This document shows, one piece after another, positions 7,205 to 16,996 of a stretch of 35,694 nt of DNA. The stretch is from the NCBI GenBank assembly GCA_013002375.1, contig JABDJW010000149.1, positions 1 through 35,694 on the forward strand. Reading direction: 5' to 3'. The position numbers and the translations under genes were made by a program. Each line of letters begins with the position of its first letter. Positions within the stretch are counted from its first letter, which is position 1. The notes beneath the pieces were generated by a model, which was not told the DNA's origin, did no database searches, and was given only the letters and a program-made list of their open reading frames with translations. This DNA comes from Acidimicrobiales bacterium (GTDB lineage Bacteria > Actinomycetota > Acidimicrobiia > Acidimicrobiales > SHLQ01).

Positions 7205-9394
7205 ATGACATACAAGAGGATGAGGCTGTCGGGTGCTGTCGCGCTCGCCTGGGTACTGGCTGCTGCGGTGATGGTTCCCGCTTCTTCCCCGGCGGCCGCG
7301 GCCGGCCCCGACGACATCGTGAATCCGTCACCGTTTGTCTGGACCTACGTGGCCTCCCCCGAGCCGCACTATGTCGGGGTGATGGAGTACGGCGAAGCGA
7401 CCTTCACGATGAACAACGGCGACACCCTCACCACGCGGGCCTACCGCCAACAGGGTGGTTCGTACTCGATTCCCGGTCCGACCCTGCACATGACCCCCGG
7501 CAATCGATATGTGGTGCGGTTCCGGAATCTCCTCGACTACGAGGCGCCGAGTTCAGACGAGAATGTGTTCAAGGATCCGAACATCACCAACCTCCATACC
7601 CATGGCCTGCACATTTCGGGGGAGGGTGCCGGCGATGACGTGACCCGAATGTTCGAAGGCGGTTTCGGGGGCGATTACATCTATGACATCCCGGCCGATC
7701 ACATGGGCGGAACCTACTGGTATCACGCCCATCACCACGGGGCGACCTACCTCCAGGTGTCAACCGGCGGCTTCGGCCTGATCGTGATCGACGATGGCCA
7801 GGACGGCATACCGGCCAATGTGGCGGCGATGGAGGAACGTGAACTCGTCATTGGCTACCTTGACCCGTCCGCCGCCGGAACCGGAGGGGACACGTTGATC
7901 TCCGGAACGCTCTCACCGGGCTGGACCGTCAACGGCAAGGTTGGAGGCACACTCACCGTGCCGCCCGACACCTGGCTCCACTGGCGGGTCTTGCTGGCCG
8001 ACACCGACGCTCGCACCGAAGCGGTGTCGGTGGGCCCGAATTGCGAGGCCGAATTGCTGGCTCGAGACGGCGTGTGGCGCACGACGGCGCCCAAGGATCT
8101 CAGTACCAACGCGGTGGAGCTCACCGGTGCGTCCCGCGCGGATCTCGCGGTGCGCTGCAGCGGCCCGGCCGACATCCAGGTCGGTAACACCACCGTGGCC
8201 AGCGTCGAAGTCTCCGGTCCGGCTGATCCAGGTCCTCATCCCTACGCCGCCGACGGCGTCTCGAGCTGGTCGGCCAACCGACCGTCATACCTGCGCGACC
8301 TGAGCAGTGTCGCCACGGTCAACACCGAGTCGGTGAGCATCGGCGCCCGCACGATCAACAACGACAAGTTCGACCCCGATACCCCGACGTTCACGCTGAG
8401 TGCCGACATGGTCCAGGAGTGGACCCTGAGCGGGGCCAACAACCACCCGTTCCACCTGCACGTGTACCACATGCAAACGTTCGGCTGCGGCGGCGATTTC
8501 GAGGACGGGGAGTACTACGACACGGTGGCCGGCGACTGCACGGTTCGCTTCGACCTCGACGCGGTAACCGGCAGCGCGTATGCCGGACGCACGATCATGC
8601 ATTGTCACATCCTCGATCACGAGGACCGCGGCGCAATGGGGTGGGTCGACGTGATCGGCGGCACACCGCCTCCGGTTCTGCCGATCGGGCAGGGCTACAG
8701 CCAGTACTACGCGGTTCCTGCCGATCCTCCGTCTGCGCCATCGGGTCTTGTTGCCACCGCGACGTCGAGTTCGTCGGTCGAGCTGCAGTGGGTCGACAAC
8801 GCCACCGAGCCGACCATCTTCAACATCGAGCGCTCTCTCGACAGCACGACGTTTGTGCCGCTCGCCACGACGGCATTCGATGTCACGACCTACACCGACG
8901 ACGATGTCGACCCGGGGACGGCGTACTGGTATCGCGTCAATGCCCGTAACCCGGCCGGAACCTCGTCCTGGTCCAACACCGCCTCCGCGACCACGCCGGT
9001 CGCTCCGTCGGTACGGCCGCTCGGCGGCGTCGTGGTCGAAGGAAGCTCCGGTACGACGATCGTTGACGTGCTCGTCTACCTCGAGGACAGCGAAGGCAAT
9101 CCAACGACCGCCGGTGAGGACGTCACCGTTGACTTCGCCACGGTGGACACCCACCCCAACCCTCAGGTCGCGCAGGCTGGCAGCGACTTCATATCGACCG
9201 CCGGCACCCTCACCATTCCCGCTGGTGCATCACAGGCCAGCGTTCCGGTCGAGGTGATCGGCGATACCGTCGCCGAGCCGCCGCTTCTGTACGGCGAGTG
9301 GGGCCTCGTCATGTTCTCGAACGTGTCCTCGAACGCGCGGCTCGACCTCGGCTTCTTCGGTCTCGGCATCTTCATCATCATCGACGACGATTGA
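7205..9394 (+). CDS. Exported multicopper oxidase with FN3 and Calx-beta domains
   Basis: The 729-residue protein is predicted to be secreted: residues 1-33 form a signal peptide ending in an Ala-rich cleavage region. Residues about 60-490 are a laccase-type multicopper oxidase, which oxidises phenols or metals such as Mn, Cu or Fe and reduces O2 to water. All four copper motifs are present: HTHG (H131, H133), HAHHH (H174, H176), HPFHLH (H414, H417, H419) and HCHILDH (H466-H472 with type-1 C467). At the axial type-1 position, ten residues after C467, there is A477 instead of Met; M478 is one later. Residues about 508-597 are a fibronectin type III domain and about 603-729 a Calx-beta-like domain ending in IIIDDD. 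These extra domains suggest surface or matrix attachment. The substrate cannot be told from sequence. Confidence 0.9.
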   Translation: MTYKRMRLSGAVALAWVLAAAVMVPASSPAAAAGPDDIVNPSPFVWTYVASPEPHYVGVMEYGEATFTMNNGDTLTTRAYRQQGGSYSIPGPTLHMTPGNRYVVRFRNLLDYEAPSSDENVFKDPNITNLHTHGLHISGEGAGDDVTRMFEGGFGGDYIYDIPADHMGGTYWYHAHHHGATYLQVSTGGFGLIVIDDGQDGIPANVAAMEERELVIGYLDPSAAGTGGDTLISGTLSPGWTVNGKVGGTLTVPPDTWLHWRVLLADTDARTEAVSVGPNCEAELLARDGVWRTTAPKDLSTNAVELTGASRADLAVRCSGPADIQVGNTTVASVEVSGPADPGPHPYAADGVSSWSANRPSYLRDLSSVATVNTESVSIGARTINNDKFDPDTPTFTLSADMVQEWTLSGANNHPFHLHVYHMQTFGCGGDFEDGEYYDTVAGDCTVRFDLDAVTGSAYAGRTIMHCHILDHEDRGAMGWVDVIGGTPPPVLPIGQGYSQYYAVPADPPSAPSGLVATATSSSSVELQWVDNATEPTIFNIERSLDSTTFVPLATTAFDVTTYTDDDVDPGTAYWYRVNARNPAGTSSWSNTASATTPVAPSVRPLGGVVVEGSSGTTIVDVLVYLEDSEGNPTTAGEDVTVDFATVDTHPNPQVAQAGSDFISTAGTLTIPAGASQASVPVEVIGDTVAEPPLLYGEWGLVMFSNVSSNARLDLGFFGLGIFIIIDDD

Positions 9395-9403
9395 CGGTCG
9401 GCT

Positions 9404-9433
9404 CGAGCTAGGGAATACCGAGCTAGGGAATAC
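9404..9433. repeat. Perfect 15-bp tandem duplication at a convergent gene end
   Basis: CGAGCTAGGGAATAC occurs twice head to tail (9404-9418 and 9419-9433). The right copy contains the stop codon and last two codons of the MDR oxidoreductase gene; the left copy repeats them past the stop, toward the multicopper oxidase end. It looks like a replication-slippage duplication. Confidence 0.9.
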
Positions 9434-10520
9434 GCAGCACCATCGCGCCGACGTGGTCCTTCGCGGCGAAGGCTTCCTGGGCCTGGTGGATCTGTTCGAG
9501 CGGGTAGGTGCCGCCCACGATGGGGCTGATCTCGCCCCGAGCGATGTAGCCGACGAGCGCAGAGAACACGTCGGGCTGGTACACGGTGGCGCCGTAGAGC
9601 TCGAGGTCGTGGAGGTACAAGGTGCGGAGGTCGAGGTCGACGATCGGTCCGGCGATGGCGCCGGCGGTCACGTAGCGCCCGCCGCGCCGCAGGGCCTCGA
9701 ACCACCGTGGGGTGTCGGCTCCGCCCACCACGTCGGCGACCACATGGAACGGCCCGCCGTTCGCTTCGAGGGCGGCCGCGACGGCATCGGGGTTCTGTCG
9801 CGGCACCAGGTGGTCGGCCCCGAGGGCGGCAACGGCGTCGAGCTTCGTCTGGCCGGCGATCGCGGTGACCGTAGCGCCACGGAGTCTGGCCAGGCTCACC
9901 AGGGCCGTTCCGACACCGCCCGATGCGCCGGTGATCGCCACCGACTGACCGGCGCCGAGCTGCACCCGGTGCAGCATGTGTTCGGCGGTCGACCATGAAC
10001 AAGGAAAGCTGGCCAGCTCGACATCGGTGAGCGGGCTGTCATGGGGATATACGTTGCGGCCCGGCACCGCGCAGTATTGCGCGAAGCCGCCGTCGAGTTC
10101 GCTGCCCAGGTACTGCGCGAGTTCCCGTCGGTTCGGATCGGCCTTGTCGCGGATCCAACAGTCGACCAGGGCTCGCCGGCCGATCAGGGAGCGATCGGTC
10201 TCGGCTCCGACCGCCACCACCCGTCCGCTCGGGTCTGCTCCCTGAATGCGGGGGTAGGCGATGGACGATCCGCCCCAGGCGCCATCGGAACTGTCCGAAC
10301 CCGGGGCGACGGCTTCGGTGGGCCCGCTGACCGACTTGCTGTACCAGCCGACCCGGGTGTTGATGTCGGTGTTGTTCATGCCGCACGCCGCCACCCGCAG
10401 GAGGACCTCGTCGGGTCCCGGCGAGGGCACCGGTACGTCGTGGCGCACCTCGAGCATCTCGGGCCCGCCCTGACCCAGCAGCAAGGCGGCGGTCATCGTT
10501 TCCGGTAGCTCTGTCGGCAT
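9423..10520 (-). CDS. Zinc-independent MDR oxidoreductase (alcohol dehydrogenase/quinone reductase-like)
   Basis: The 365-residue protein is a medium-chain dehydrogenase/reductase. The N-terminal GroES-like domain has the family pattern DEVLLRVAACGMNNTDINTR, and the Rossmann domain has the nucleotide motif TGASGGVGTALVSLARLRGA. The Cys and His ligands of zinc-dependent alcohol dehydrogenases (GHE and the structural Cys cluster) are absent, so a zinc-independent quinone-reductase-like activity with NADPH is more likely. The substrate is unknown. The protein ends LRIP, and its last codons lie in a 15-bp tandem duplication. The ATG at 10520 is preceded on the minus strand by TAGCCT eight bases away. 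The unknown 155-residue gene lies 19 bases upstream on the same strand and could be co-transcribed. Confidence 0.88.
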   Translation of the reverse strand: MPTELPETMTAALLLGQGGPEMLEVRHDVPVPSPGPDEVLLRVAACGMNNTDINTRVGWYSKSVSGPTEAVAPGSDSSDGAWGGSSIAYPRIQGADPSGRVVAVGAETDRSLIGRRALVDCWIRDKADPNRRELAQYLGSELDGGFAQYCAVPGRNVYPHDSPLTDVELASFPCSWSTAEHMLHRVQLGAGQSVAITGASGGVGTALVSLARLRGATVTAIAGQTKLDAVAALGADHLVPRQNPDAVAAALEANGGPFHVVADVVGGADTPRWFEALRRGGRYVTAGAIAGPIVDLDLRTLYLHDLELYGATVYQPDVFSALVGYIARGEISPIVGGTYPLEQIHQAQEAFAAKDHVGAMVLRIP

Positions 10521-10534
10521 GGCCGTCGAGGCTA
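10521..10534 (-). promoter_or_regulatory. Possible near-leaderless -10 element of the MDR oxidoreductase gene
   Basis: On the minus strand TAGCCT (10534-10529) lies eight bases before the ATG at 10520. The gap to the upstream gene is only 19 bases, so this would be an internal promoter. Confidence 0.35.
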
Positions 10535-10539
10535 CCGCC

Positions 10540-11007
10540 CTAGACCGTTCGCAGGTTTGGTTGTCGATGTCCGCTCCGCGTCAGGCCGCCACAGTCGAGC
10601 AGAGGCCGGCGCAGCATCTCGAGACTGTCGCTGCGGGGGTGCAGGGCTCCGTTGGCGTGGAGCACGAGGAGGACGCTCCAGAGCGCTTCGGGGGCATCCA
10701 GGGGAAGCTCGAGCTCGTGTGCTTCGCACCACACCAGAATGTCGACCCAGAGCATCTCGCGCACGGTGGATTCGGTGTACAGGTCGGGTAGCTCGTCGCG
10801 CCACGCCTTGGCGGCCAGAACCGCGGTGACCGCATCGGCCGACAGTGGGCGCCCCTCCTGCAGCGAGTGGGCCAGCACCCGGCGGCGCAGCGCTCGATCG
10901 TCAGCATCGAGCGCCTGGCGGGGATCAACCCGACGTTGGCGGTGGAGTGGGGGAACGGCCCGCAATCGCCGGCCGCTCGAGGGGTGGGGGGAAGTGTCGG
11001 TGTCCAT
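10540..11007 (-). CDS. Hypothetical protein, 155 residues
   Basis: I do not recognise this protein. It is soluble and mainly helical. It has a basic N-terminus (1-40, with RRLRAVPPLHRQRRVDPRQ), then a charged helical part with RALRRRVLAHSLQEGRPLSADAVTAVLAAKAW and a Leu/Trp-rich part (MLWVDILVWCEAHELELPLDAPEALW is one block, residues about 84-109), and a polar tail. The end of the N-terminal part is reminiscent of a small helical DNA- or protein-binding module, but that is only an impression. Reality is supported by CAGAGT six bases before the ATG and by a close fit between two neighbours on the same strand. The opposite-strand frame is an antisense shadow of the pyrophosphatase region. It may form an operon with the MDR oxidoreductase. 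Confidence 0.6.
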   Translation of the reverse strand: MDTDTSPHPSSGRRLRAVPPLHRQRRVDPRQALDADDRALRRRVLAHSLQEGRPLSADAVTAVLAAKAWRDELPDLYTESTVREMLWVDILVWCEAHELELPLDAPEALWSVLLVLHANGALHPRSDSLEMLRRPLLDCGGLTRSGHRQPNLRTV

Positions 11008-11019
11008 AGCCCCACTCTG
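11008..11019 (-). promoter_or_regulatory. Possible leaderless -10 element of the 155-residue hypothetical gene
   Basis: On the minus strand CAGAGT (11019-11014) is followed by six bases and the ATG at 11007. It supports the chosen start. Confidence 0.4.
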
Positions 11020-11063
11020 ACCGGGGGGTGTGACAGTTTTGTTCAGGCGGCTCCGACCGAACC

Positions 11064-11102
11064 GGTCCGGATAGTCAGCGTCCAGCGCCGAAAACCCGGA
11101 CC
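11064..11102. terminator. Possible hairpin downstream of hppA
   Basis: GGTCCGG (11064-11070) pairs with CCGGACC (11096-11102) across a 25-base loop, 34 bases past the hppA stop. There is no T-tract, so termination is only a guess. Confidence 0.25.
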
Positions 11103-11136
11103 AGTTGGGGACAGATGTCGAGAAGATTTCCGGTGG

Positions 11137-13239
<2,103 letters not shown>

Positions 13240-13245
13240 AGAGTT

Positions 13246-13251
13246 TCTCCT
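13246..13251 (-). promoter_or_regulatory. Strong ribosome binding site fixing the hppA GTG start
   Basis: AGGAGA on the minus strand lies six bases before GTG 13239. It overrules the longer frame starting at 13314, which would add a Cys-rich extension unknown in the family. Confidence 0.75.
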
Positions 13252-13418
13252 GGGATTGAGTTGTCTCGTCCCTGACCCAATACAGCAGCCAGCGCATTCG
13301 TGAGAGGTTCCCACCTGCGGCGACGAGCATGGTGCTCGCGGGACGGAGCAACGCTAGTTATCGTGAGTACGAGGTACAAGGATGCCGCGCGGATTTGTCG
13401 AAGGCGAACTGGGAGCAC

Positions 13419-14069
13419 ATGTCACAGGCCGGCTCAGGAGCAGATGAGACCGGCGACGTGGCGGCGAAGGTGATCGCTCGGCTTCGACAAGAAGCGCGGG
13501 TCGCTCGGCGGGCGCTCCCGCGCGCGGCCCGACGCTCAGGTGCGGCTGCCTTGACCGACCGGATCCTGGCCTTGCCCGAGGTCGATGCGCTGCCGCCGGG
13601 CGGAATCGTTGCCGGCTTCATGGCCTTCGACGGCGAGATCGACGTCGGGCCGGCGATGCGTGCGTTGGGCGCTAGCGGGTTTGAGATCGCTCTGCCTCGC
13701 ATCGACGCCGATGCCGTGACGTTCCATCTGGCTGCCGAGCCGGGCGCCGACGGCGGCGACCTGGTGCCGGCCGCGATGGTTCCCGGCCGGTTCGGCATCC
13801 TCGAGCCCACACCGAACCAACCGCGGGCCGATCGGCTCGGGCTCGTCCTCGTGCCGCTGGTGGCCTTCGATGCCCAGTGTCATCGCATCGGCATGGGGCG
13901 AGGGTATTACGACCGCTTCTTCGCCGATTGGCCAACGCGGCCGCCACTGATCGGCGTGGCGTTCGATGCGCAGCAGGTGGATTCGATTCCGGCCCGGCGC
14001 TGGGACGTTTCGCTCGACGCGGTGGTGACGCCATCGCACACCCACCGTTCCGGCCGGCCACGAAATTGA
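13419..14069 (+). CDS. 5-formyltetrahydrofolate cyclo-ligase
   Basis: The 216-residue protein is a 5-FCL (MTHFS/YgfA) enzyme. It uses ATP to convert 5-formyl-THF to 5,10-methenyl-THF, returning the storage folate to one-carbon metabolism. The signature GMGRGYYDRFFAD, the ATP-binding glycine-rich loop, sits near the C-terminus, after LGLVLVPLVAFDAQCHRIG. The N-terminal RQEARVARRALP is the usual basic helix and EIALPRI the usual central strand. The ATG at 13419 follows GGGAG closely (13411-13415) and fits family length; a longer version from 13329 is possible. TATCGT at 13359-13364 may be the -10 element. It is 45 bases upstream of trkA on the same strand, but trkA appears to have its own -10 element, so co-transcription is partial at most. 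Confidence 0.9.
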   Translation: MSQAGSGADETGDVAAKVIARLRQEARVARRALPRAARRSGAAALTDRILALPEVDALPPGGIVAGFMAFDGEIDVGPAMRALGASGFEIALPRIDADAVTFHLAAEPGADGGDLVPAAMVPGRFGILEPTPNQPRADRLGLVLVPLVAFDAQCHRIGMGRGYYDRFFADWPTRPPLIGVAFDAQQVDSIPARRWDVSLDAVVTPSHTHRSGRPRN

Positions 14070-14102
14070 GCTCCGGTTCGCACATGAGCGGGCTGCATGC
14101 GA

Positions 14103-14114
14103 CAGACTTCCCAG
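14103..14114 (+). promoter_or_regulatory. Possible leaderless -10 element that sets the trkA start
   Basis: CAGACT (14103-14108) is followed by six bases and GTG 14115, which begins MHIIVVGAGEVG as in other TrkA proteins. The ATG at 14097 would add six residues and lacks a ribosome binding site. Confidence 0.5.
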
Positions 14115-15461
14115 GTGCACATCATTGTTGTCGGAGCCGGCGAGGTCGGTTCGTACGTCGCCGACCGCCTGGCCCGGGAAGGTCACGACGTCGCGGTCAT
14201 CGAGACCCACGCAGGTAGGCGCCGCCAGATCGAGGAAGAACTCGACGTCTTGACCATCGCCGGAAGTGGCACCCACCCTGCGGTGCTTCGTCAGGCCGGG
14301 CTCGATCGGGCCGAAATCCTCGTTGCCGCGACCTCGGACGACTCGGCCAACCTGCTGGCGTCGATGATCGCCAAGCAGCACGGTGTGCCGCGGACCATCG
14401 TGCGGATCGAGGCCGCCGAGCTTCGCGGAGACGATGCGGCCGAGCTCCGGGCAGCATCCGGCGCCGACCTCATCATTGATCCCGATCAGGAGACCGCGAT
14501 CGAGATCCTCGATCTGCTCGAGTACCCGGGCGCCTCCGAGGTCGCCAACATGGGCGCCGATGAGGTCGTGGTTATCGGCGCTCGGCTGCCGGCCCACTCC
14601 GAACTCGTCGGCAAGAGGCTGTCCGAGATCGCAAAGCAATTCGAACCGGAGTGGGAATTCATCGTCGGTGCCATCACCCGCGGCGACAAGACGATCATTC
14701 CCCGCGACGAGGACGTCCAGCTGGAGACCCATGATCTGCTCCGGATCGCCTGTCGCCGCGAGTCGCGCCGGCTGGTCGCGTCGTTGATGGGATTGGCGCG
14801 CGACATCCCTCGTCGAATCCTGCTGTTGGGTGGCGGGCGAACCGCTCGAAAGCTGGCCGAACGCCTGAGCAATCGAGGGGCGGAGGTCTTGATCCTCGAA
14901 CGCAATCGCGGTCGGGCCCGGTACCTGGCCGAGCAACTCGATCACGTCCTCGTGCTCGAGGGCGACATCACCGACAACGATCTGCTCGATGAGGCCCAGG
15001 TCGGCGACGCCGACGCGGTGATCGCCCTCACCGGCGAAGACGACGCCAATGTCTTGGCCTGTCTGTACGCAAAGTCGGCCGGGGCCAAGGAGACGATTGC
15101 GGTCGTCCACCGACTTTCGTTGCTCGACCTGCTCGACGAAGTGGGCGTCGATGTTGCGTTGTCGCCCCGTACCGCGAGCGCCAACGGCGTCATGCGGTTC
15201 GTGCGCAGCGATGTCGCCCAAGTGGCGACGTTCCTCCAGGGCGATGCCGAGGTGTTGGAGTTCGTCGTCCGGGCCGGCAGCCCTGCCGACGGTCAGCTCA
15301 TCTCCGATCTCGGCTTCCCACGCGACGTCCTGCTCGGCGCGATCGTGCGGGACGGCAAGTCCCACATCGCCAGGGGCCGCAGCCGCCTGCGGAGGAATGA
15401 TCACGTCGTCGTCTTCGCCATGCCCCAGTCGGTCGACGAGTTGGCGCGCTGGTTCGGGTGA
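14115..15461 (+). CDS. trkA: Trk potassium uptake regulator TrkA (two RCK domains)
   Basis: The 448-residue cytoplasmic protein gates TrkH channels in response to nucleotides such as NAD(H) and ATP/ADP. It has the classic tandem layout: Rossmann RCK_N (GAGEVG, 7-12) and RCK_C in the first half, and a second RCK_N (LLLGGGRTARKLAERL) and RCK_C in the second half. The acid ending the second strand (E30 in VAVIETH) fits NAD binding; the second Rossmann has GGGRTA and a LILERN end. Total length matches full TrkA rather than the half-size KtrA. The GTG at 14115 gives the usual start directly at the first beta strand. Its TGA overlaps the GTG of the first trkH in GTGA (15458-15461), so translation is probably coupled. 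A single TrkA here serves two TrkH genes. Confidence 0.93.
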   Translation: MHIIVVGAGEVGSYVADRLAREGHDVAVIETHAGRRRQIEEELDVLTIAGSGTHPAVLRQAGLDRAEILVAATSDDSANLLASMIAKQHGVPRTIVRIEAAELRGDDAAELRAASGADLIIDPDQETAIEILDLLEYPGASEVANMGADEVVVIGARLPAHSELVGKRLSEIAKQFEPEWEFIVGAITRGDKTIIPRDEDVQLETHDLLRIACRRESRRLVASLMGLARDIPRRILLLGGGRTARKLAERLSNRGAEVLILERNRGRARYLAEQLDHVLVLEGDITDNDLLDEAQVGDADAVIALTGEDDANVLACLYAKSAGAKETIAVVHRLSLLDLLDEVGVDVALSPRTASANGVMRFVRSDVAQVATFLQGDAEVLEFVVRAGSPADGQLISDLGFPRDVLLGAIVRDGKSHIARGRSRLRRNDHVVVFAMPQSVDELARWFG

Positions 15462-16996
15462 TTCCCCGCCGGCCCCGATCGGCCTGGTCGATCCGGCTCG
15501 CCGCCACCCAGCGGCCCGGCGTGGGCTGGCCGATTGCGATGGCCGCCCTTCTCACCGGTATTGCCGCCATGGCGGCAGGGGTGATCGATCTCACCGCCGC
15601 TGGCGACGCGGCGCCTTGGTTGCTGTGGATCGGTGTGCTCATGATCGGCCCGAGCCTGTACTGGCTGTGGGTGCGCAAGGCGGAACTGCATCTTCGGGGG
15701 CGCGGTGGTTGGGCCTCGATCGGCGCGTACTGGCTGGCACTGGCTTGCTTCGGCGCGGTCGTGCATCTCTTCGCGAGCGCGTTCTCGATGCATGTCCTCG
15801 ACGCGTTGTTCGAGTCGACCTCGGGTTTCGCAACGGTCGGCATGACCTCGATCTCGGACGTCGACAACGCCGATCGAGGCATCCTGGCCTTTCGGGCCGC
15901 CTCCAATTGGGTCGGTGGATTCAGCGCCCTGGCCAGCGCCTTGGTCTTTCTTCCTCGTATTCGGCGCGATGGTCCCAATGTCGACGACGAGTATCTCCGC
16001 GGGGCCGGCCACGCGTTGATACCCACGGTGCGGCTCGGTCTGCGCAATGTCGGCGTCTTCTACGGCGCCTTCACCAGCGTCGGGTTCTTGGCCTACCGGA
16101 TTGCCGGGCTGGGGTGGTTCGACGCGTTGGCCCACGCGCTCAGCACCGTGTCCACCGGTGGGTTCTCGACCCGAAATGGATCGATCTGGGATTTCACGTC
16201 GGCGCCGGTCGAGTGGGTGGCGATCGTGTTGATGTTCTTGGCCGGTTTCTCGGTGCCGGCCATGTGGTGGGCGGTGCGGGGGCGCGGCACCGCGCTGTTG
16301 CGGTCGGTCGAGGTGCAGCTGTACCTCTTGCTCATCTTGGTGGTCACCGTGGTGGCCTCGGTGGCCGACACCCACAGCACCGGCCTGCGCCCGACCCGTG
16401 AGGCGGTCATGGCCGCGGTGTCGTTCCTGAGCACGACGGGCCTGGTGGCCTTTGACTGGCAGGGTTGGCACGTCGGGGTGCAGACCCTGCTGATCATGTT
16501 GATGGCCCTCGGGGCCATGAACGGTTCGGCCGGGGGTGGGTTCGGGCTGAGCCGGGCCATGGTGTTGTTCCGCCTCACCTTGCGGACGATGTATCGCATG
16601 TTGCGGCCCCACGGGGTGCGGGTGGTGAAGCTCGACAAGCGGACCATTCCCGAAGAGCAACTTCGTCGCGAAGCCGGCTACCTGGTGCTGTACGCCGGCG
16701 TCGCACTGGCCGGCGCGTATGGTGTCGCCTTCTTCGAGCCCCAGCTCCGTCGGTCGTTGGTGGCTGCGGTTGCGGCGATCTCGACGACCGGGCCAATCCT
16801 CGGACTCCAGACCGCGGCCGAACTCTCCCGCGGCGCCCGCACGGCGCTGGTTCCCGTGATGTTGCTCGGTCGTTCGGCCATCGTGCCGATCGCGCTTCTG
16901 CTGTCCGTGGTGACCGCATCGACGCGTCGCGAGGTGCAATACCGGCTCTACGGTCGACGACGTCGGCCTCGTGCGCTGGAAGACGTGCGCCCGTGA
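15458..16996 (+). CDS. TrkH-family potassium transporter subunit, divergent copy (TrkH1)
   Basis: The 512-residue membrane protein has the TrkH/KtrB plan of four pore repeats. The four filter segments are readable: SGFATVGMTS, STGGFSTRN, STTGLVAFD and STTGPILGL, each with its filter glycine, so K+ passage is likely. It differs from canonical TrkH in other places: the usual QWxGGMG after the first filter is NWVGGFSAL, and the glycine-rich intramembrane gate loop is GAMNGSAGGGFGLSR. It thus looks like a specialised paralogue. The start is GTG 15458 overlapping the trkA stop (GTGA), and its own stop overlaps the start of the second TrkH in the same way. It may pair with TrkH2, since TrkH works as a dimer on a TrkA ring; this is inference. 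Confidence 0.9.
   Translation: MIPRRPRSAWSIRLAATQRPGVGWPIAMAALLTGIAAMAAGVIDLTAAGDAAPWLLWIGVLMIGPSLYWLWVRKAELHLRGRGGWASIGAYWLALACFGAVVHLFASAFSMHVLDALFESTSGFATVGMTSISDVDNADRGILAFRAASNWVGGFSALASALVFLPRIRRDGPNVDDEYLRGAGHALIPTVRLGLRNVGVFYGAFTSVGFLAYRIAGLGWFDALAHALSTVSTGGFSTRNGSIWDFTSAPVEWVAIVLMFLAGFSVPAMWWAVRGRGTALLRSVEVQLYLLLILVVTVVASVADTHSTGLRPTREAVMAAVSFLSTTGLVAFDWQGWHVGVQTLLIMLMALGAMNGSAGGGFGLSRAMVLFRLTLRTMYRMLRPHGVRVVKLDKRTIPEEQLRREAGYLVLYAGVALAGAYGVAFFEPQLRRSLVAAVAAISTTGPILGLQTAAELSRGARTALVPVMLLGRSAIVPIALLLSVVTASTRREVQYRLYGRRRRPRALEDVRP

Noticed and set aside
13382..13447. 21-codon upstream frame overlapping the 5-FCL start, with GAGG seven bases before its ATG
   Set aside because: It could be a regulatory leader peptide, but the real transcription start and 5-FCL start are uncertain, so the overlap may be accidental.
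13536..15404. 622-residue frame on the minus strand opposite 5-FCL and trkA
   Set aside because: It covers two confidently identified genes and has a low-complexity composition without family motifs.
16465..16992. N-terminal extension of TrkH2 by 176 residues
   Set aside because: It overlaps trkH1 in another frame and is polar and Arg-rich; the GTGA overlap at 16993 gives a normal TrkH length.
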